The notes beneath the pieces are model-generated. The model was given only the letters and a program-made list of their open reading frames with translations. It searched no databases and was not told where the DNA came from. 64,000 nt of DNA. It comes from JBBQLG01 sp964251665 (GTDB taxonomy: Bacteria; Bacteroidota; Bacteroidia; Cytophagales; Spirosomataceae). Of this stretch, positions 34,489 through 42,644 are shown piece after piece. Numbering within the stretch: position 1 is the first letter of the stretch; each line of letters opens with the position of its first letter. Made by a program: the position numbers and the translations under genes. Where the stretch lies: NCBI GenBank assembly GCA_964251665.1, contig CAXUKO010000007.1:1-64000 (forward strand), given 5' to 3'.

Positions 34489-34710
34489 TCACTTAAAGAA
34501 TGCTGCCTGCTCTCCTACCCATCTCTCGGCCCACTCTGGTGTCGCTTTGTAGATCTGCTGCTTCACGGCATCTTCGGATTTCATTCCCAGCGACATCGTG
34601 ACCTGTGCCCCTGGGGCAAACCAATGAATCCGCAGCACATCTTTGTCATCGTCACTATCCCGGCGTAGGAGCACCTGGCCGCGGGGGGTATCGAAAATTT
34701 TAAAATCCAT
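34489..34710 (-). CDS. Unknown early protein (73 aa)
   Basis: A small mixed alpha/beta protein (MDFKIFDTPRGQVLLRRDSD; KATPEWAERWVGEQAAFFK). It is compact and has no membrane segment. Three bases separate its stop from the HNH start. No family is recognised. Confidence 0.5.
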   Translation of the reverse strand: MDFKIFDTPRGQVLLRRDSDDDKDVLRIHWFAPGAQVTMSLGMKSEDAVKQQIYKATPEWAERWVGEQAAFFK

Positions 34711-34723
34711 CGTGGTGGGTTGG

Positions 34724-35014
34724 TTAAAACTCGGTCATCTCGAAAGCCGCTATTACTACCATCGCTTTCCATACTTCCCGCTGATCGGCAGAAAGACTCA
34801 AATCAGCATCAAGCATATTAACGAGGTACTCAGCTGCCACTACTGGAGGCAATTCAGGCACCTGGTTTATCACCGCCTGAATACTGGCCTTATGAACAGC
34901 CATATTATCCAGGTATTCTTCGGGCGATAGCTGGGATTTTACCTGCTCCCGGAACTGGAGCATCTGCATCGTTTCGGCCACACCGAAGGCGACCATCATT
35001 TGGTTAGTAGTCAT
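34724..35014 (-). CDS. Unknown early protein (96 aa)
   Basis: A helical protein (MMVAFGVAETMQMLQFREQV; KMVVIAAFEMTEF-like end, actual KAMVVIAAFEMTEF) with acidic character. It belongs to the run of small, closely spaced early genes. No family is recognised. Confidence 0.5.
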   Translation of the reverse strand: MTTNQMMVAFGVAETMQMLQFREQVKSQLSPEEYLDNMAVHKASIQAVINQVPELPPVVAAEYLVNMLDADLSLSADQREVWKAMVVIAAFEMTEF

Positions 35015-35026
35015 AAAGGGATTGAT

Positions 35027-35230
35027 TTAGTCGATTAGAGCACCCGTCCGCCGGTTGGCAGCGGACGAGGCCAGTAAGTGTCGTTGTTCAATTTCGTGCT
35101 CAATCTGCGCGACGGCTTCGAGCCAGTGAGGTAGCATCATTGAGGTGCCGTCCGCTGCAATGGTCTGCTGATAGCGGGTTAGTTCAGCCATCAGTGCGGC
35201 ATCGGTGTACCGCAATAATTGTAGGGTCAT
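35027..35230 (-). CDS. Unknown early protein (67 aa)
   Basis: A small helical protein (LLRYTDAALMAELTRYQQTI; AVAQIEHEIEQRHLLASSAA). It overlaps the upstream gene's stop by 4 nt (ATGA), indicating coupled translation. Its function is unknown. Confidence 0.5.
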   Translation of the reverse strand: MTLQLLRYTDAALMAELTRYQQTIAADGTSMMLPHWLEAVAQIEHEIEQRHLLASSAANRRTGALID

Positions 35231-35817
35231 CGGAAGTGCGGTTTACCTGGTACCCACTGCAATACTTTCGGGTGAGTAATCTCAATCTTACGAAGCAAGC
35301 GCCCCAGTACAACAGCCTGCTCAGTGTTACCAAATCGGACCAACATACTTCCATTTTTGCCACGTATGGTCTTCCCATTGGGTTGCAGAATCGCATGGCA
35401 ACGCCAATGTTTCAGATGCTGTGCCGTCATTGTATCTCCAAGGTAAGCGTAGTGCTGCGGCTGTATGGGCAACTCCTCCAGTAGCTGCCAGGCTTTTTCG
35501 TACAGACTATTTAGGGCGTCCTGTTTGCGTTGGTGATATACCTGTTTACGGCTCCAACCGTGCATTACCCAGTTGCCCGGCCGCTCCGACTCAAACCAGT
35601 TCCGCCCCTGCACGTCACGAACGCAAATCTGCGTTTCGGGCAAAAGACTCCAGGTAGACCAGTGCTCACAAAAAATACCCATTCGTTTGAACCAGTCGAT
35701 CCAGGGCATCTGTCCGTTCTGTTCTATCCACAGTTTCGCCAGCCGATATGCCTTTGGATAGAGTTCATTCAATCGCACTTCTTCCAAATTCATCGTCTCC
35801 TTTCGCTTAATCGTCAT
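35227..35817 (-). CDS. Unknown early protein (196 aa)
   Basis: A basic, Trp-rich protein (LWIEQNGQMPWIDWFKRMGI; HGWSRKQVYHQRKQDALNSL). I start at MTIKRKET (35817), overlapping the previous gene by 11 nt; the longer frame runs through that gene. The C-terminal half has RGKNGSMLVRFGNTEQAVVL with a possible nucleotide- or DNA-binding flavour, but nothing is diagnostic. Confidence 0.55.
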   Translation of the reverse strand: MTIKRKETMNLEEVRLNELYPKAYRLAKLWIEQNGQMPWIDWFKRMGIFCEHWSTWSLLPETQICVRDVQGRNWFESERPGNWVMHGWSRKQVYHQRKQDALNSLYEKAWQLLEELPIQPQHYAYLGDTMTAQHLKHWRCHAILQPNGKTIRGKNGSMLVRFGNTEQAVVLGRLLRKIEITHPKVLQWVPGKPHFR

Positions 35818-36067
35818 TGCTACCTCCTTCCTTACCTGCCATTCTGCGTAGAATCTCCTCATGTACGTACTTGGCGCACCGGTCCCAGACCTCAGCCGGG
35901 TAGGTACGCATCGGCTCTTTCAAGTGCTCACACGGCCGACCTTCACGCCGGGTTTCAGCCATCGCTATGTAGCCCAGCCGCATACTAATCAACTGGCCAT
36001 CTTCCACACCCGCCAGGTCTTTGACCCAGCAGCCACCGGCCAACTCTTCAATCTCGGCTGCGTTCAT
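35807..36067 (-). CDS. Unknown early protein (86 aa)
   Basis: A small mixed-charge protein (GQLISMRLGYIAMAETRREG; WDRCAKYVHEEILRRMAGKE) overlapping both neighbours by a few bases. No conserved motif is recognised. Confidence 0.5.
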   Translation of the reverse strand: MNAAEIEELAGGCWVKDLAGVEDGQLISMRLGYIAMAETRREGRPCEHLKEPMRTYPAEVWDRCAKYVHEEILRRMAGKEGGSNDD

Positions 36068-36486
36068 AATTCACATCCTTCCTTCACTGGGTAGCTAACC
36101 AGGTTAATGAATTTGAGAGGCTCCATAATTAATTTCACCTGGTCGGGATAGCGTCGGTAGTAGTCGGTATCATCACCTTCATCATTCATCTTCAGCCGAA
36201 TCAACACCGCGAAATCAGTGCTTATGGGAATGGTTATATAACCTGGCTTCCCTACGGCTGCAATGATTTTCTCTTTCAAATCTTTGCAGATCGCACTGAC
36301 TTCCCTGCTCTCTGTCCGCTCCTCGGGAGTAGGTTTCAATGGCCAGCAGATAAATGATGAGTGGTCGACTAGGTCAATCACTAACTGACGCAACTCTGTG
36401 GTTAGCGGCCGATAGTCCGGGTCTTCAACGATATACGCCTGGCGATCCTGGATAACCGTGACGTGCTTGAAATCTTGGTACAACAT
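36064..36486 (-). CDS. Unknown early protein (140 aa)
   Basis: A mixed alpha/beta acidic protein (ELRQLVIDLVDHSSFICWPL; YITIPISTDFAVLIRLKMND). It overlaps its downstream neighbour by 4 nt. It has neither membrane segments nor recognisable motifs. Confidence 0.5.
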   Translation of the reverse strand: MLYQDFKHVTVIQDRQAYIVEDPDYRPLTTELRQLVIDLVDHSSFICWPLKPTPEERTESREVSAICKDLKEKIIAAVGKPGYITIPISTDFAVLIRLKMNDEGDDTDYYRRYPDQVKLIMEPLKFINLVSYPVKEGCEL

Positions 36487-36513
36487 AATCTTGTGATTTT
36501 GGTGGGTGGAACA

Positions 36514-36738
36514 TTATAAAATAAGGCGCAGCGGAATTGCTTCCAGGGCTACCGAGGGCACCCGCTGCTCGGCCAGTTCCTGTTGAAACTCAGCGGTGCG
36601 AGTCTCCTGCTCGTCAATAGCCACGCGGGTGATGTAGCAGTGAAACCGAATACCACTTTCGCTCTCTCCTTCCCAGATGCGGGCAGGTACACCATTCAGT
36701 TCGACGATTTTAGTTGTCGATTCAATCGTTGCTTTCAT
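36514..36738 (-). CDS. Unknown early protein (74 aa)
   Basis: A small beta-rich protein (TKIVELNGVPARIWEGESES; GIRFHCYITRVAIDEQETRT). It has an ordinary start and short spacing to its neighbours. Its function is unknown. Confidence 0.5.
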   Translation of the reverse strand: MKATIESTTKIVELNGVPARIWEGESESGIRFHCYITRVAIDEQETRTAEFQQELAEQRVPSVALEAIPLRLIL

Positions 36739-36749
36739 ATGTAAGGGGG

Positions 36750-36977
36750 TTATAATTCATCCGTAAACATCACCGCCTGCGCAGGCGGCTCCATTGACTT
36801 TTTGTACCGCTGTAGCCGATTAATAGCCGACTCCAAGCGGGCCATCCGCCGGGCGGCTTCGTCGCGTTTGAGAACCGGTTTAATGCCCAATACCAGAGCC
36901 GGATACGCGTATTTGCGTTCGGCCAGTTCTCGTTCCAATTCTTCCAATTCTTCGTCGATTGTGATGATTCTTGCCAT
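36750..36977 (-). CDS. Unknown early protein (75 aa)
   Basis: A small helical protein (IDEELEELERELAERKYAYP; RRMARLESAINRLQRYKKSM). It is the first gene after the large palindrome, so its promoter or leader overlaps that structure. Its start codon lies 9 nt from the palindrome edge. Confidence 0.5.
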   Translation of the reverse strand: MARIITIDEELEELERELAERKYAYPALVLGIKPVLKRDEAARRMARLESAINRLQRYKKSMEPPAQAVMFTDEL

Positions 36978-36985
36978 AATAATTT

Positions 36986-37342
36986 GGTAGGTTGACTGGT
37001 TGACCGGAAAACCCTGTTTTTTGTCCTATTTTATTGCTAACTGCCTGATTCTTAGATTACCCTACCGGTCAACCAGAGTCAACCAAAAACACTTTTTTCA
37101 ACACGTAACTCATTGATACTCATTCAGCGTAGTCAACTTGTGGTGGTTGACTCAAGTTGACCGCCAGTCAACCCCGGTCAACCACCACAAGTTGACCGCC
37201 GAGAATGAGTATCAGGCACTTAGCTCCGCAAAAAAGGCCATTTGGTTGACTCTGGTTGACTGGTAGGGTAAATTGATAATCAGGCACTTGTGGTGAAAAT
37301 TGTATTTTAAAAGGTCTTTTCTGGTCAACCAGTCAACCCACC
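36986..37342. repeat. 357-bp nested palindrome with 14 GTTGAC/GTCAAC hexamers
   Basis: A non-coding region that is one imperfect palindrome with axis at 37164. Matching arm pairs by eye, all with coordinates summing to 74328, are 36986-37005/37323-37342, 37042-37050/37278-37286, 37058-37087/37241-37270 (29 of 30 paired), 37115-37125/37203-37213, 37132-37151/37177-37196 (20 bp perfect) and 37156-37161/37167-37172. Seven symmetric pairs of GTTGAC/GTCAAC are included. It begins 15 nt beyond the DUF3987 stop. It is probably a replication origin or a multi-site operator; a long RNA hairpin would also form if transcribed. Confidence 0.85.
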
Positions 37343-37357
37343 GCATCGGCGGTCCGA

Positions 37358-38785
37358 TCAATTATTCTTGGCGTTAAACGCGCCCGGATACCGCTCCGAA
37401 TAGTCTTTATAGCGCTTGTTAACGGCCTGCTTGGAGACGCCCAGGTGTTCGGCCAGATTCTTCTGGCTGAAGTTGCAGGCCCGCAGCATGGCGGCAAATT
37501 CAAGTACCTGGGGTGGGATAATCATCTTCTGCCGTGCGGTCTGATAAGCCTCGTACCCACTATGCAGAAAATAGTCGCAGCACTGGAGGGCTTTCTGTAC
37601 ATCTTCCTCGTTTACCTTACCCACTCTCTTTAGATCAGGCTCGAAAAAAGCGGCATTCATCATCTTAATCAGCACACTCATCCGCAAGCCATATTCCTTC
37701 ACTTTACCCAGCAATCCGGCCTGCACTCCACGCTCCTGCACACTCTCAATGGCGTTTACCTTTTTGGTCTGCTCATCCTGCCACCGCTGGAAATACTTGA
37801 TGGCCGCGTCACTTAGCTTGATTACCCTGGCTTTATCGTGCTTGTCGGTCATCGGCAATTCTTCGTAGAGCCGTTTCACCATGTTGTTGTAGGGAGAGAC
37901 CAGTTCAGCCTCCAGGCGAAAGGAAAGGTTGGGAGAAATAGCCTGGTCCTTATCAGCGAAAGCCCAGAGGAAGCGAAAGACAAAACCGGTCTCCAGACGG
38001 TTTTTCTCAAAGAATCGGTAGAGAATATTGGGCTGGGTCGAGCCGATCACACTGGCACACCAGTGGTCCCGGTTTACGATGGTTAGCTTACCCCCCGCGC
38101 GTTGCAGTCGGAATGAGGTTGTTGGCGACCACCCACCGGTCCAGAACGAGGCTTCGGAAGCGCCTGATTTGTAGCGTTCCATATCATCCAGCCACTTCAC
38201 CAACTCATCTTCGTAGCGGGCAATACCCTTAAAATTGTGGCCGAATACGTCCCGAACGAGGGCTTCAAAGGTGATATCCTGCACGATGACAACCTTCATC
38301 GGTGTCACCTCAGACTGCGGGTAAGGCTGGCCAGGTTGCATTTGGTGCATTGGCTTCTGATCGCGCGACTCCAGGCTATCGTAATACTCATTATCGAAGC
38401 CTTCCTGCATCTTATAAAAGGGTTTCATCAGCACGCCCTGCACCATCGACTTACCCGAGGAACTGATACCAACGGAGGCTCCCCACATCGACAGGCCTAC
38501 CTCCCAACTACCGGTCGATGCCCTGAGCGAAGACCCAATGGCAATACTCGCGGCCTGCAACATTGTCAGGCCAATAAAGGCCCGTTCCCCTTTCAGATCA
38601 CCAACCAGCCCGGCGATCAGGGGCTGAATCGGCTGGGGGAAAACATGCAGCGGAAAGACCAGGCCTTTGCGCCTTTTTTTGGCTTCGGCATCCAGATCAT
38701 CATCGGTCAGAATAGACGCAAACGGGCTGGTTTCCAATGCCGGTAACTTATGCTGAAACGGCTCAAGGGGTTGGTAGGTCTTCAT
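37358..38785 (-). CDS. DUF3987 P-loop replication-type protein
   Basis: A 475-residue DUF3987 protein, a family of mobile-element NTPases linked to primase/helicase functions. Walker A is VGISSSGKSM near residue 109, and an acidic Walker B-like site follows near 190 (IARYEDELVKWLDDMER). The C-terminus carries an HTH-type segment (KNLAEHLGVSKQAVNKRYKD). It starts by an ATGA overlap with the upstream gene and ends 15 nt before the large palindrome, which makes it a candidate initiator or primase acting on that site. This last point is inference. Confidence 0.8.
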   Translation of the reverse strand: MKTYQPLEPFQHKLPALETSPFASILTDDDLDAEAKKRRKGLVFPLHVFPQPIQPLIAGLVGDLKGERAFIGLTMLQAASIAIGSSLRASTGSWEVGLSMWGASVGISSSGKSMVQGVLMKPFYKMQEGFDNEYYDSLESRDQKPMHQMQPGQPYPQSEVTPMKVVIVQDITFEALVRDVFGHNFKGIARYEDELVKWLDDMERYKSGASEASFWTGGWSPTTSFRLQRAGGKLTIVNRDHWCASVIGSTQPNILYRFFEKNRLETGFVFRFLWAFADKDQAISPNLSFRLEAELVSPYNNMVKRLYEELPMTDKHDKARVIKLSDAAIKYFQRWQDEQTKKVNAIESVQERGVQAGLLGKVKEYGLRMSVLIKMMNAAFFEPDLKRVGKVNEEDVQKALQCCDYFLHSGYEAYQTARQKMIIPPQVLEFAAMLRACNFSQKNLAEHLGVSKQAVNKRYKDYSERYPGAFNAKNN

Positions 38786-39279
38786 AAACCGAAGTCGAAC
38801 GAAAGAAGTGAGAGTAAGCGACAGGCTTCCTGCTCGGTGAGGTCAATGGCTCCGGCGGCTGTCAATAATTTTTTGGATTGGGGGCGCAGTATGAAGTTTC
38901 CGCTACTGGACACAATCAGGTCAGCACTGACCTTATACATCGGGTGGGGTTGCCGCTCAACGGTGACCTGGTTATGGATTACCTGCCCGGTGCTGTAATC
39001 GGTGTTCTGCCCAATGTATCCCTCGGCATGCACCTCATTTTTGGTGTTATGATTGATCGTATCGCCGTGCACGTGGCGGGGTGTCTGCGTCTGGATTTCG
39101 AGGGCTGAAATCAATTCGATGGCCTGATCCATCGCGCGTTCAAGCTTCAGCAAAGGAGGAGAAGCCGCGGGCCGGTGCTGCTCAAAAATCTGCGCGGCTT
39201 CACTACTGGCCTGGGCGAAAGCGGCCTTTCGCGCGGCCAGTACATCAATGCGCTGGGGTTGTTTACTGCTCGTATTCAT
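38782..39279 (-). CDS. Unknown early protein (165 aa) preceding DUF3987
   Basis: Starts at MNTSSKQPQRIDVLAARKAA (39279). The N-terminal half is helical; the middle (HVHGDTINHNTKNEVHAEGY) is His/Asn-rich, and the C-terminal helices include LTEQEACRLLSLLSF. It overlaps DUF3987 by 4 nt, so the two products are probably made together. The longer frame would overlap a small upstream membrane ORF. Confidence 0.55.
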   Translation of the reverse strand: MNTSSKQPQRIDVLAARKAAFAQASSEAAQIFEQHRPAASPPLLKLERAMDQAIELISALEIQTQTPRHVHGDTINHNTKNEVHAEGYIGQNTDYSTGQVIHNQVTVERQPHPMYKVSADLIVSSSGNFILRPQSKKLLTAAGAIDLTEQEACRLLSLLSFDFGL

Positions 39280-39406
39280 AGAGGTCAATGGGTGTCGGGT
39301 TGAGTGAGTGGCAGAGGGATACAACGGCCTTTGGGCAGAGGCAAATCGCTGAAAACAAGAGCAGTAGAATCAACGCGTACATCAATCGAGATAAAAGTAA
39401 TATCAT
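39263..39406 (-). CDS. Small hydrophobic peptide (47 aa), low confidence
   Basis: The frame MILLLSRLMYALILLLLFSA continues AICLCPKAVVSLCHS and has a signal-anchor character. It overlaps the next start by 17 nt. No ribosome-binding site is visible, and no similarity is known, so it could be a chance hydrophobic frame. Confidence 0.3.
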   Translation of the reverse strand: MILLLSRLMYALILLLLFSAICLCPKAVVSLCHSLNPTPIDLYEYEQ

Positions 39407-39498
39407 AGGAGAATAAGATTGAGCGTTAGATAAAGGCCTGGATAGTGGCTTAGCACTGGCAACACCAATACCCAGGCACCAAATCTGAACGTCTTAGA

Positions 39499-39927
39499 TC
39501 AAGGGCAAAAGGACAGATTAACCACGTAGGTCGGTCGGCTCAGCGAAGCCAGCAACTCGCTGAGCAGGCCCCAGTACTCGTTGTTATCGAGCATGGGCGT
39601 GAGAGGCAGATGGGCTTGCTTAACAATGTACCGTTCGGCCAGAACGAAGCGTTTCAACAGGCTCAGGTGCAGCCCGTCGATAATCAGGTTATGAGCTTCG
39701 TCATGCTCCTGACGGACCATCAGGTTGTCTAAGCTGATCAGGTTTGTCTGGCTTAAATCGTAGGGGATTGATTGACCGTAGAACTTGTGCAGCAGCACAG
39801 TATATATTCGTTTCTGAAGCACAGGCATTAGTTGGGCGGGCATGGCCACCGCATAGCGGTTAAAGTGGTTTTGAGCGCAGGGCTTAGCCTTGGCCGGAAA
39901 CAGAAGATTGGATGCGAGTTTGAACAT
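39499..39927 (-). CDS. Unknown early protein (142 aa)
   Basis: A Leu-rich helical protein (LMPVLQKRIYTVLLHKFYGQ; LMVRQEHDEAHNLIIDGLHL) that ends in an unusual Cys-Pro. It has no membrane segments. The neighbouring spacer to 39325 contains no other clear gene besides the weak 47-aa frame. Confidence 0.5.
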   Translation of the reverse strand: MFKLASNLLFPAKAKPCAQNHFNRYAVAMPAQLMPVLQKRIYTVLLHKFYGQSIPYDLSQTNLISLDNLMVRQEHDEAHNLIIDGLHLSLLKRFVLAERYIVKQAHLPLTPMLDNNEYWGLLSELLASLSRPTYVVNLSFCP

Positions 39928-39952
39928 TTCGGTATTTGATTTAATCGTTTAC

Positions 39953-40177
39953 TTAGTCGTTACATCCATAGCGGACGGTTAGCAGGTGGTCGAGAAAATT
40001 GATCACTTTAGTCAGCGTATCCAGATCAGGAATCGCATTGCCTTTGTACTCAGGGTTATTCGATAGCCAGCCGTGATGTATCTGAATCAGAGAGAGCGCC
40101 TGCAGCAGTACAGGATCAGCTTCGTCGGCCAGCGTACCATCCCGGTAGCGGGCAACAATCAGAGCCAGGGTCAGCAT
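39953..40177 (-). CDS. Unknown early protein (74 aa)
   Basis: A helical protein (LIVARYRDGTLADEADPVLL; TLTKVINFLDHLLTVRYGCN). It overlaps its upstream neighbour by 7 nt, consistent with coupled translation. No family is recognised. Confidence 0.5.
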   Translation of the reverse strand: MLTLALIVARYRDGTLADEADPVLLQALSLIQIHHGWLSNNPEYKGNAIPDLDTLTKVINFLDHLLTVRYGCND

Positions 40178-40860
40178 ATCGCGGCCTCGGTACAGGTGAC
40201 TTCCCGAATACCAAAATCAGGGTAGACGTAGGTAATCCGGCCGGTGCTGTCGGTCTCCTTAATGGCGAAGTTGAAGGCCGTAGCCCCGGCATCGACCGCC
40301 AGGCGTACCTGCTCGTTCAGGCTCAGGCCCTTCTCCATCCACTCAATACCGTCGAGCGTCCGGCTCCAGCCTTTGCCCGGCAGGGCTACTTCCCGCAGGC
40401 CCACGACCTGGCCACTGCGGGCATACGCATGCACCCGTTTGAGGTCGATCACCACCGGCCCCGCCACCGGCGTGAAATCCAGTTCGGGCAGTTTGTCCAC
40501 CGTGACCGCAGCCGTCGGCGTACTATCGTCCGTCAGTGCGGTCAGCGTAATAAAATTGGCTACCTCGTCTTCCAGAGTATCCATTTCAGGCAGTCGAACA
40601 GTCACCGTGACCACCGAATTAGGTCCGCTCCGATGCGTGGACAGGTTTTCTACCCTCAACCCGTGCGACCCGGCATAGCACAGACCAGACAGCTCCAGCG
40701 ACTTGCCTTTGAATAGCAGGCACCGGCGGTTCGGGTCGGGCCGACCAAAGGATACATGCGGCCGGATTGTCACCTCAGCGTAAAAATTCTGCTCCTTCAT
40801 TTCATCCAGGAGCGAGGCAATAGGGGCATCCAGGCACCCTTCTTCTGCGGTAATTGTCAT
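40171..40860 (-). CDS. Unknown early protein (229 aa)
   Basis: A beta-rich protein with many conserved-looking charged strands (LLFKGKSLELSGLCYAGSHG; PVVIDLKRVHAYARSGQVVG). It does not look membrane-bound and no catalytic motif is evident. Its place as an early gene suggests host takeover or replication accessory functions. Confidence 0.5.
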   Translation of the reverse strand: MTITAEEGCLDAPIASLLDEMKEQNFYAEVTIRPHVSFGRPDPNRRCLLFKGKSLELSGLCYAGSHGLRVENLSTHRSGPNSVVTVTVRLPEMDTLEDEVANFITLTALTDDSTPTAAVTVDKLPELDFTPVAGPVVIDLKRVHAYARSGQVVGLREVALPGKGWSRTLDGIEWMEKGLSLNEQVRLAVDAGATAFNFAIKETDSTGRITYVYPDFGIREVTCTEAAIC

Positions 40861-40916
40861 TGGTTTACTTGGTTTATACGGGGTCGCCCCCGCGATTGAA
40901 CATTCACTGAATTCGG

Positions 40917-41507
40917 TTAGTCAGTTGGCGGGGTGCAGTACTCCGCCAGCAGGGCAAACGCCCTGGTCTCCCTCTCGGCCGTGTATTCGGGCCGGTTCAC
41001 GCACAGCAGGCCCCGGATTTCTTCGAGTACCGCGCGGGGCAGCGGCATCGTGGTCTGATAGACCCAGTAGACAAAGCCCGCATCCTGACCGGGTTCGTCA
41101 GCCAGCCGCTTGAATTTGAAGGGGATCAAAAAAAAGTCTTTCAGCCAGGCCGCGTACTTTTCTTCCTTCGGGTTTGGCTCGCCCTGGTACGGCCCCAGCA
41201 GCACGTGCACGTAGCACGACTCGGCATCATCAACCCCATCCTGAATCTTCATCCGCCAGCAGGCCGAGCGGAACGCGCTGCGCGTGGTGGCATCCTCGAA
41301 CCGCCCTTCGTAAAAAGTGTACAGTTCCATATAAGACTTAGGCGTCAGGTTGGTCATGCCGAAGGCCGTCCGCAGAGATACGCCCAGGTCATAAATGCCC
41401 ATTGCTGCCGTCTGGAGTTTCTCGACGGCATCAGCCAGCAGTTCCATTTCGGATTTCCGCTTATTCTTTTGCTGAAGGGCGGTGTAGGCTGCTTTGCTCT
41501 TAGCCAT
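40917..41507 (-). CDS. Unknown early protein (196 aa)
   Basis: A basic N-terminus (MAKSKAAYTALQQKNKRKSE) is followed by a helical domain with several aromatic residues (YMELYTFYEGRFEDATTRSA; CWRMKIQDGVDDAESCYVHV). It begins 4 nt after the stop of the first gene of the operon. The family is not recognised. Confidence 0.5.
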   Translation of the reverse strand: MAKSKAAYTALQQKNKRKSEMELLADAVEKLQTAAMGIYDLGVSLRTAFGMTNLTPKSYMELYTFYEGRFEDATTRSAFRSACWRMKIQDGVDDAESCYVHVLLGPYQGEPNPKEEKYAAWLKDFFLIPFKFKRLADEPGQDAGFVYWVYQTTMPLPRAVLEEIRGLLCVNRPEYTAERETRAFALLAEYCTPPTD

Positions 41508-41511
41508 ATTG

Positions 41512-41823
41512 CTATTGAGTAACCGACTGGTAACATGCTTTCACCAGTGCATCCACTTCGGCTTCCTGCTCCTGCTCGGTGCCGGTGAAAAAGGCCAGGC
41601 TCAGGCCCAGGTGATTCATCAGGATGGTTGCGCACTGAACGCGGGTATCGCTCATTTTCCAGCTATCACGCCGGACGCTCTGGCGGTAGTGCTGGTACTG
41701 GCCGGCGTCGAGCAAATCGGCTTCGATGGCCTTGCGCTTTACCTCGGCAATCTGCTTGGGCAGCAGATCGAGCAGGTTCACAACTGGGTTTTTACTTAAG
41801 ATTGCTGTCATACCTTTGACCAT
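41512..41823 (-). CDS. First gene of the early operon (103 aa)
   Basis: A helical protein (SKNPVVNLLDLLPKQIAEVK; SWKMSDTRVQCATILMNHLG) with an acidic C-terminal half. It starts at ATG 41823 or at the internal ATG four codons later. It is the promoter-proximal gene of the lytic operon, a common place for anti-host or replication-control genes. Confidence 0.5.
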   Translation of the reverse strand: MVKGMTAILSKNPVVNLLDLLPKQIAEVKRKAIEADLLDAGQYQHYRQSVRRDSWKMSDTRVQCATILMNHLGLSLAFFTGTEQEQEAEVDALVKACYQSVTQ

Positions 41824-41858
41824 TCACATGAAAAATTTGGGTTGCCTTAATCGACTTT

Positions 41859-41944
41859 GATAGAATTATCTATCTTTACCGTTATTATCTGTGGCAAATA
41901 TATATGTATTGCTATGATAGTATCAAGCAACTAATATAATTTTG
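41859..41944. promoter_or_regulatory. Divergent switch: promoters and candidate operators
   Basis: Leftward promoter: TATATTTG on the minus strand (41895-41902), a perfect Bacteroidota -7 (TAnnTTTG), with TTG at 41924-41926, 21 nt upstream. Rightward: TAATTTTG (41937-41944) 14 nt before the repressor ATG; its -33 (TTG 41909-41911) is 25 nt away, less ideal. Candidate operators are GATAGAATTATCTATC (41859-41874) and GATAGTATC (41916-41924), both with GATA/TATC symmetry. Confidence 0.5.
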
Positions 41945-41957
41945 TTAAAATAAATTT

Positions 41958-42524
41958 ATGGCGACAGAGAAGAGTGAAGAATTATCTAAGCGTATAGATC
42001 AGATATGCGCCGACAAACAGCTAACATATAATAAGTTAGCAAAGATGTTTGGTATTTCGAGTACGACCTTCTATCAGATTACCTCTGGGAAGACTAAGCA
42101 ACTATCTGTTGAAGTATTGATAAAATTCTATCAATTGCTTGATGTTGATATTACTTGGTTGGCAACGGGAGAAGGAGAGATGTACGCTAAGCCGCCAGCA
42201 TTGTCCAATAAATCGGCGGACAATGGCGCATTTGGCGGGAAGGTCGTCGAACAGTTGGAGACGCGAATTGAGGAGTTGAAGGACCAGGTTGACAATCTTA
42301 AGTACATCGTTAGCCTGCAAAGACAGATGCTGGAGCAAACAAACGGCGCGGCCGTTTCTGTGGGAAAGCCTGAGGGTGCTATCTATAGACCACTTTCGGC
42401 TTCGATGTCATTTGAAGGTATGATGCAGCAGTATAAACAGGCGGTTCTTGGATACCTGCCTACATCATCCTTTTTTTTGGCTTCCGGAGCGGCAAAGTTG
42501 GTGGCACCCCGTTCGTTCAAATAA
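41958..42524 (+). CDS. XRE-family phage repressor
   Basis: A 188-residue protein. The N-terminal HTH is LTYNKLAKMFGISSTTFYQI (about residues 21-40), followed by SGKTKQLSVEVLIKFYQLLD. It has a coiled-coil middle (LETRIEELKDQVDNLKYIVS) for dimerisation and no LexA/S24 protease domain, so induction cannot rely on self-cleavage. It faces the lytic operon across the 41859-41944 switch, as expected for the lysogeny repressor. A terminator follows. Confidence 0.8.
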   Translation: MATEKSEELSKRIDQICADKQLTYNKLAKMFGISSTTFYQITSGKTKQLSVEVLIKFYQLLDVDITWLATGEGEMYAKPPALSNKSADNGAFGGKVVEQLETRIEELKDQVDNLKYIVSLQRQMLEQTNGAAVSVGKPEGAIYRPLSASMSFEGMMQQYKQAVLGYLPTSSFFLASGAAKLVAPRSFK

Positions 42525-42591
42525 CGAACATGGTCTTAATGAAGTGTTTAACAGCTTTTTCAGGAGTACGTAAGAATCCCTCCTCCTCTGC

Positions 42592-42627
42592 AAAACCGCC
42601 AAATTCTAAGAATTTGGCGGTTTTTTG
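42592..42627 (+). terminator. Repressor terminator
   Basis: Arms AAACCGCCAAATTC (42593-42606) and GAATTTGGCGGTTT (42610-42623), loop TAA, followed by TTTTTT-rich sequence. Confidence 0.85.
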
Positions 42628-42644
42628 ATTTATAGTGACCTCTT

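Noticed and set aside
36986..37342. GTTGAC repeats as a CRISPR array
   Set aside because: The repeats are 6-mers in mirrored pairs around one axis, with no regular spacers and no cas genes nearby.
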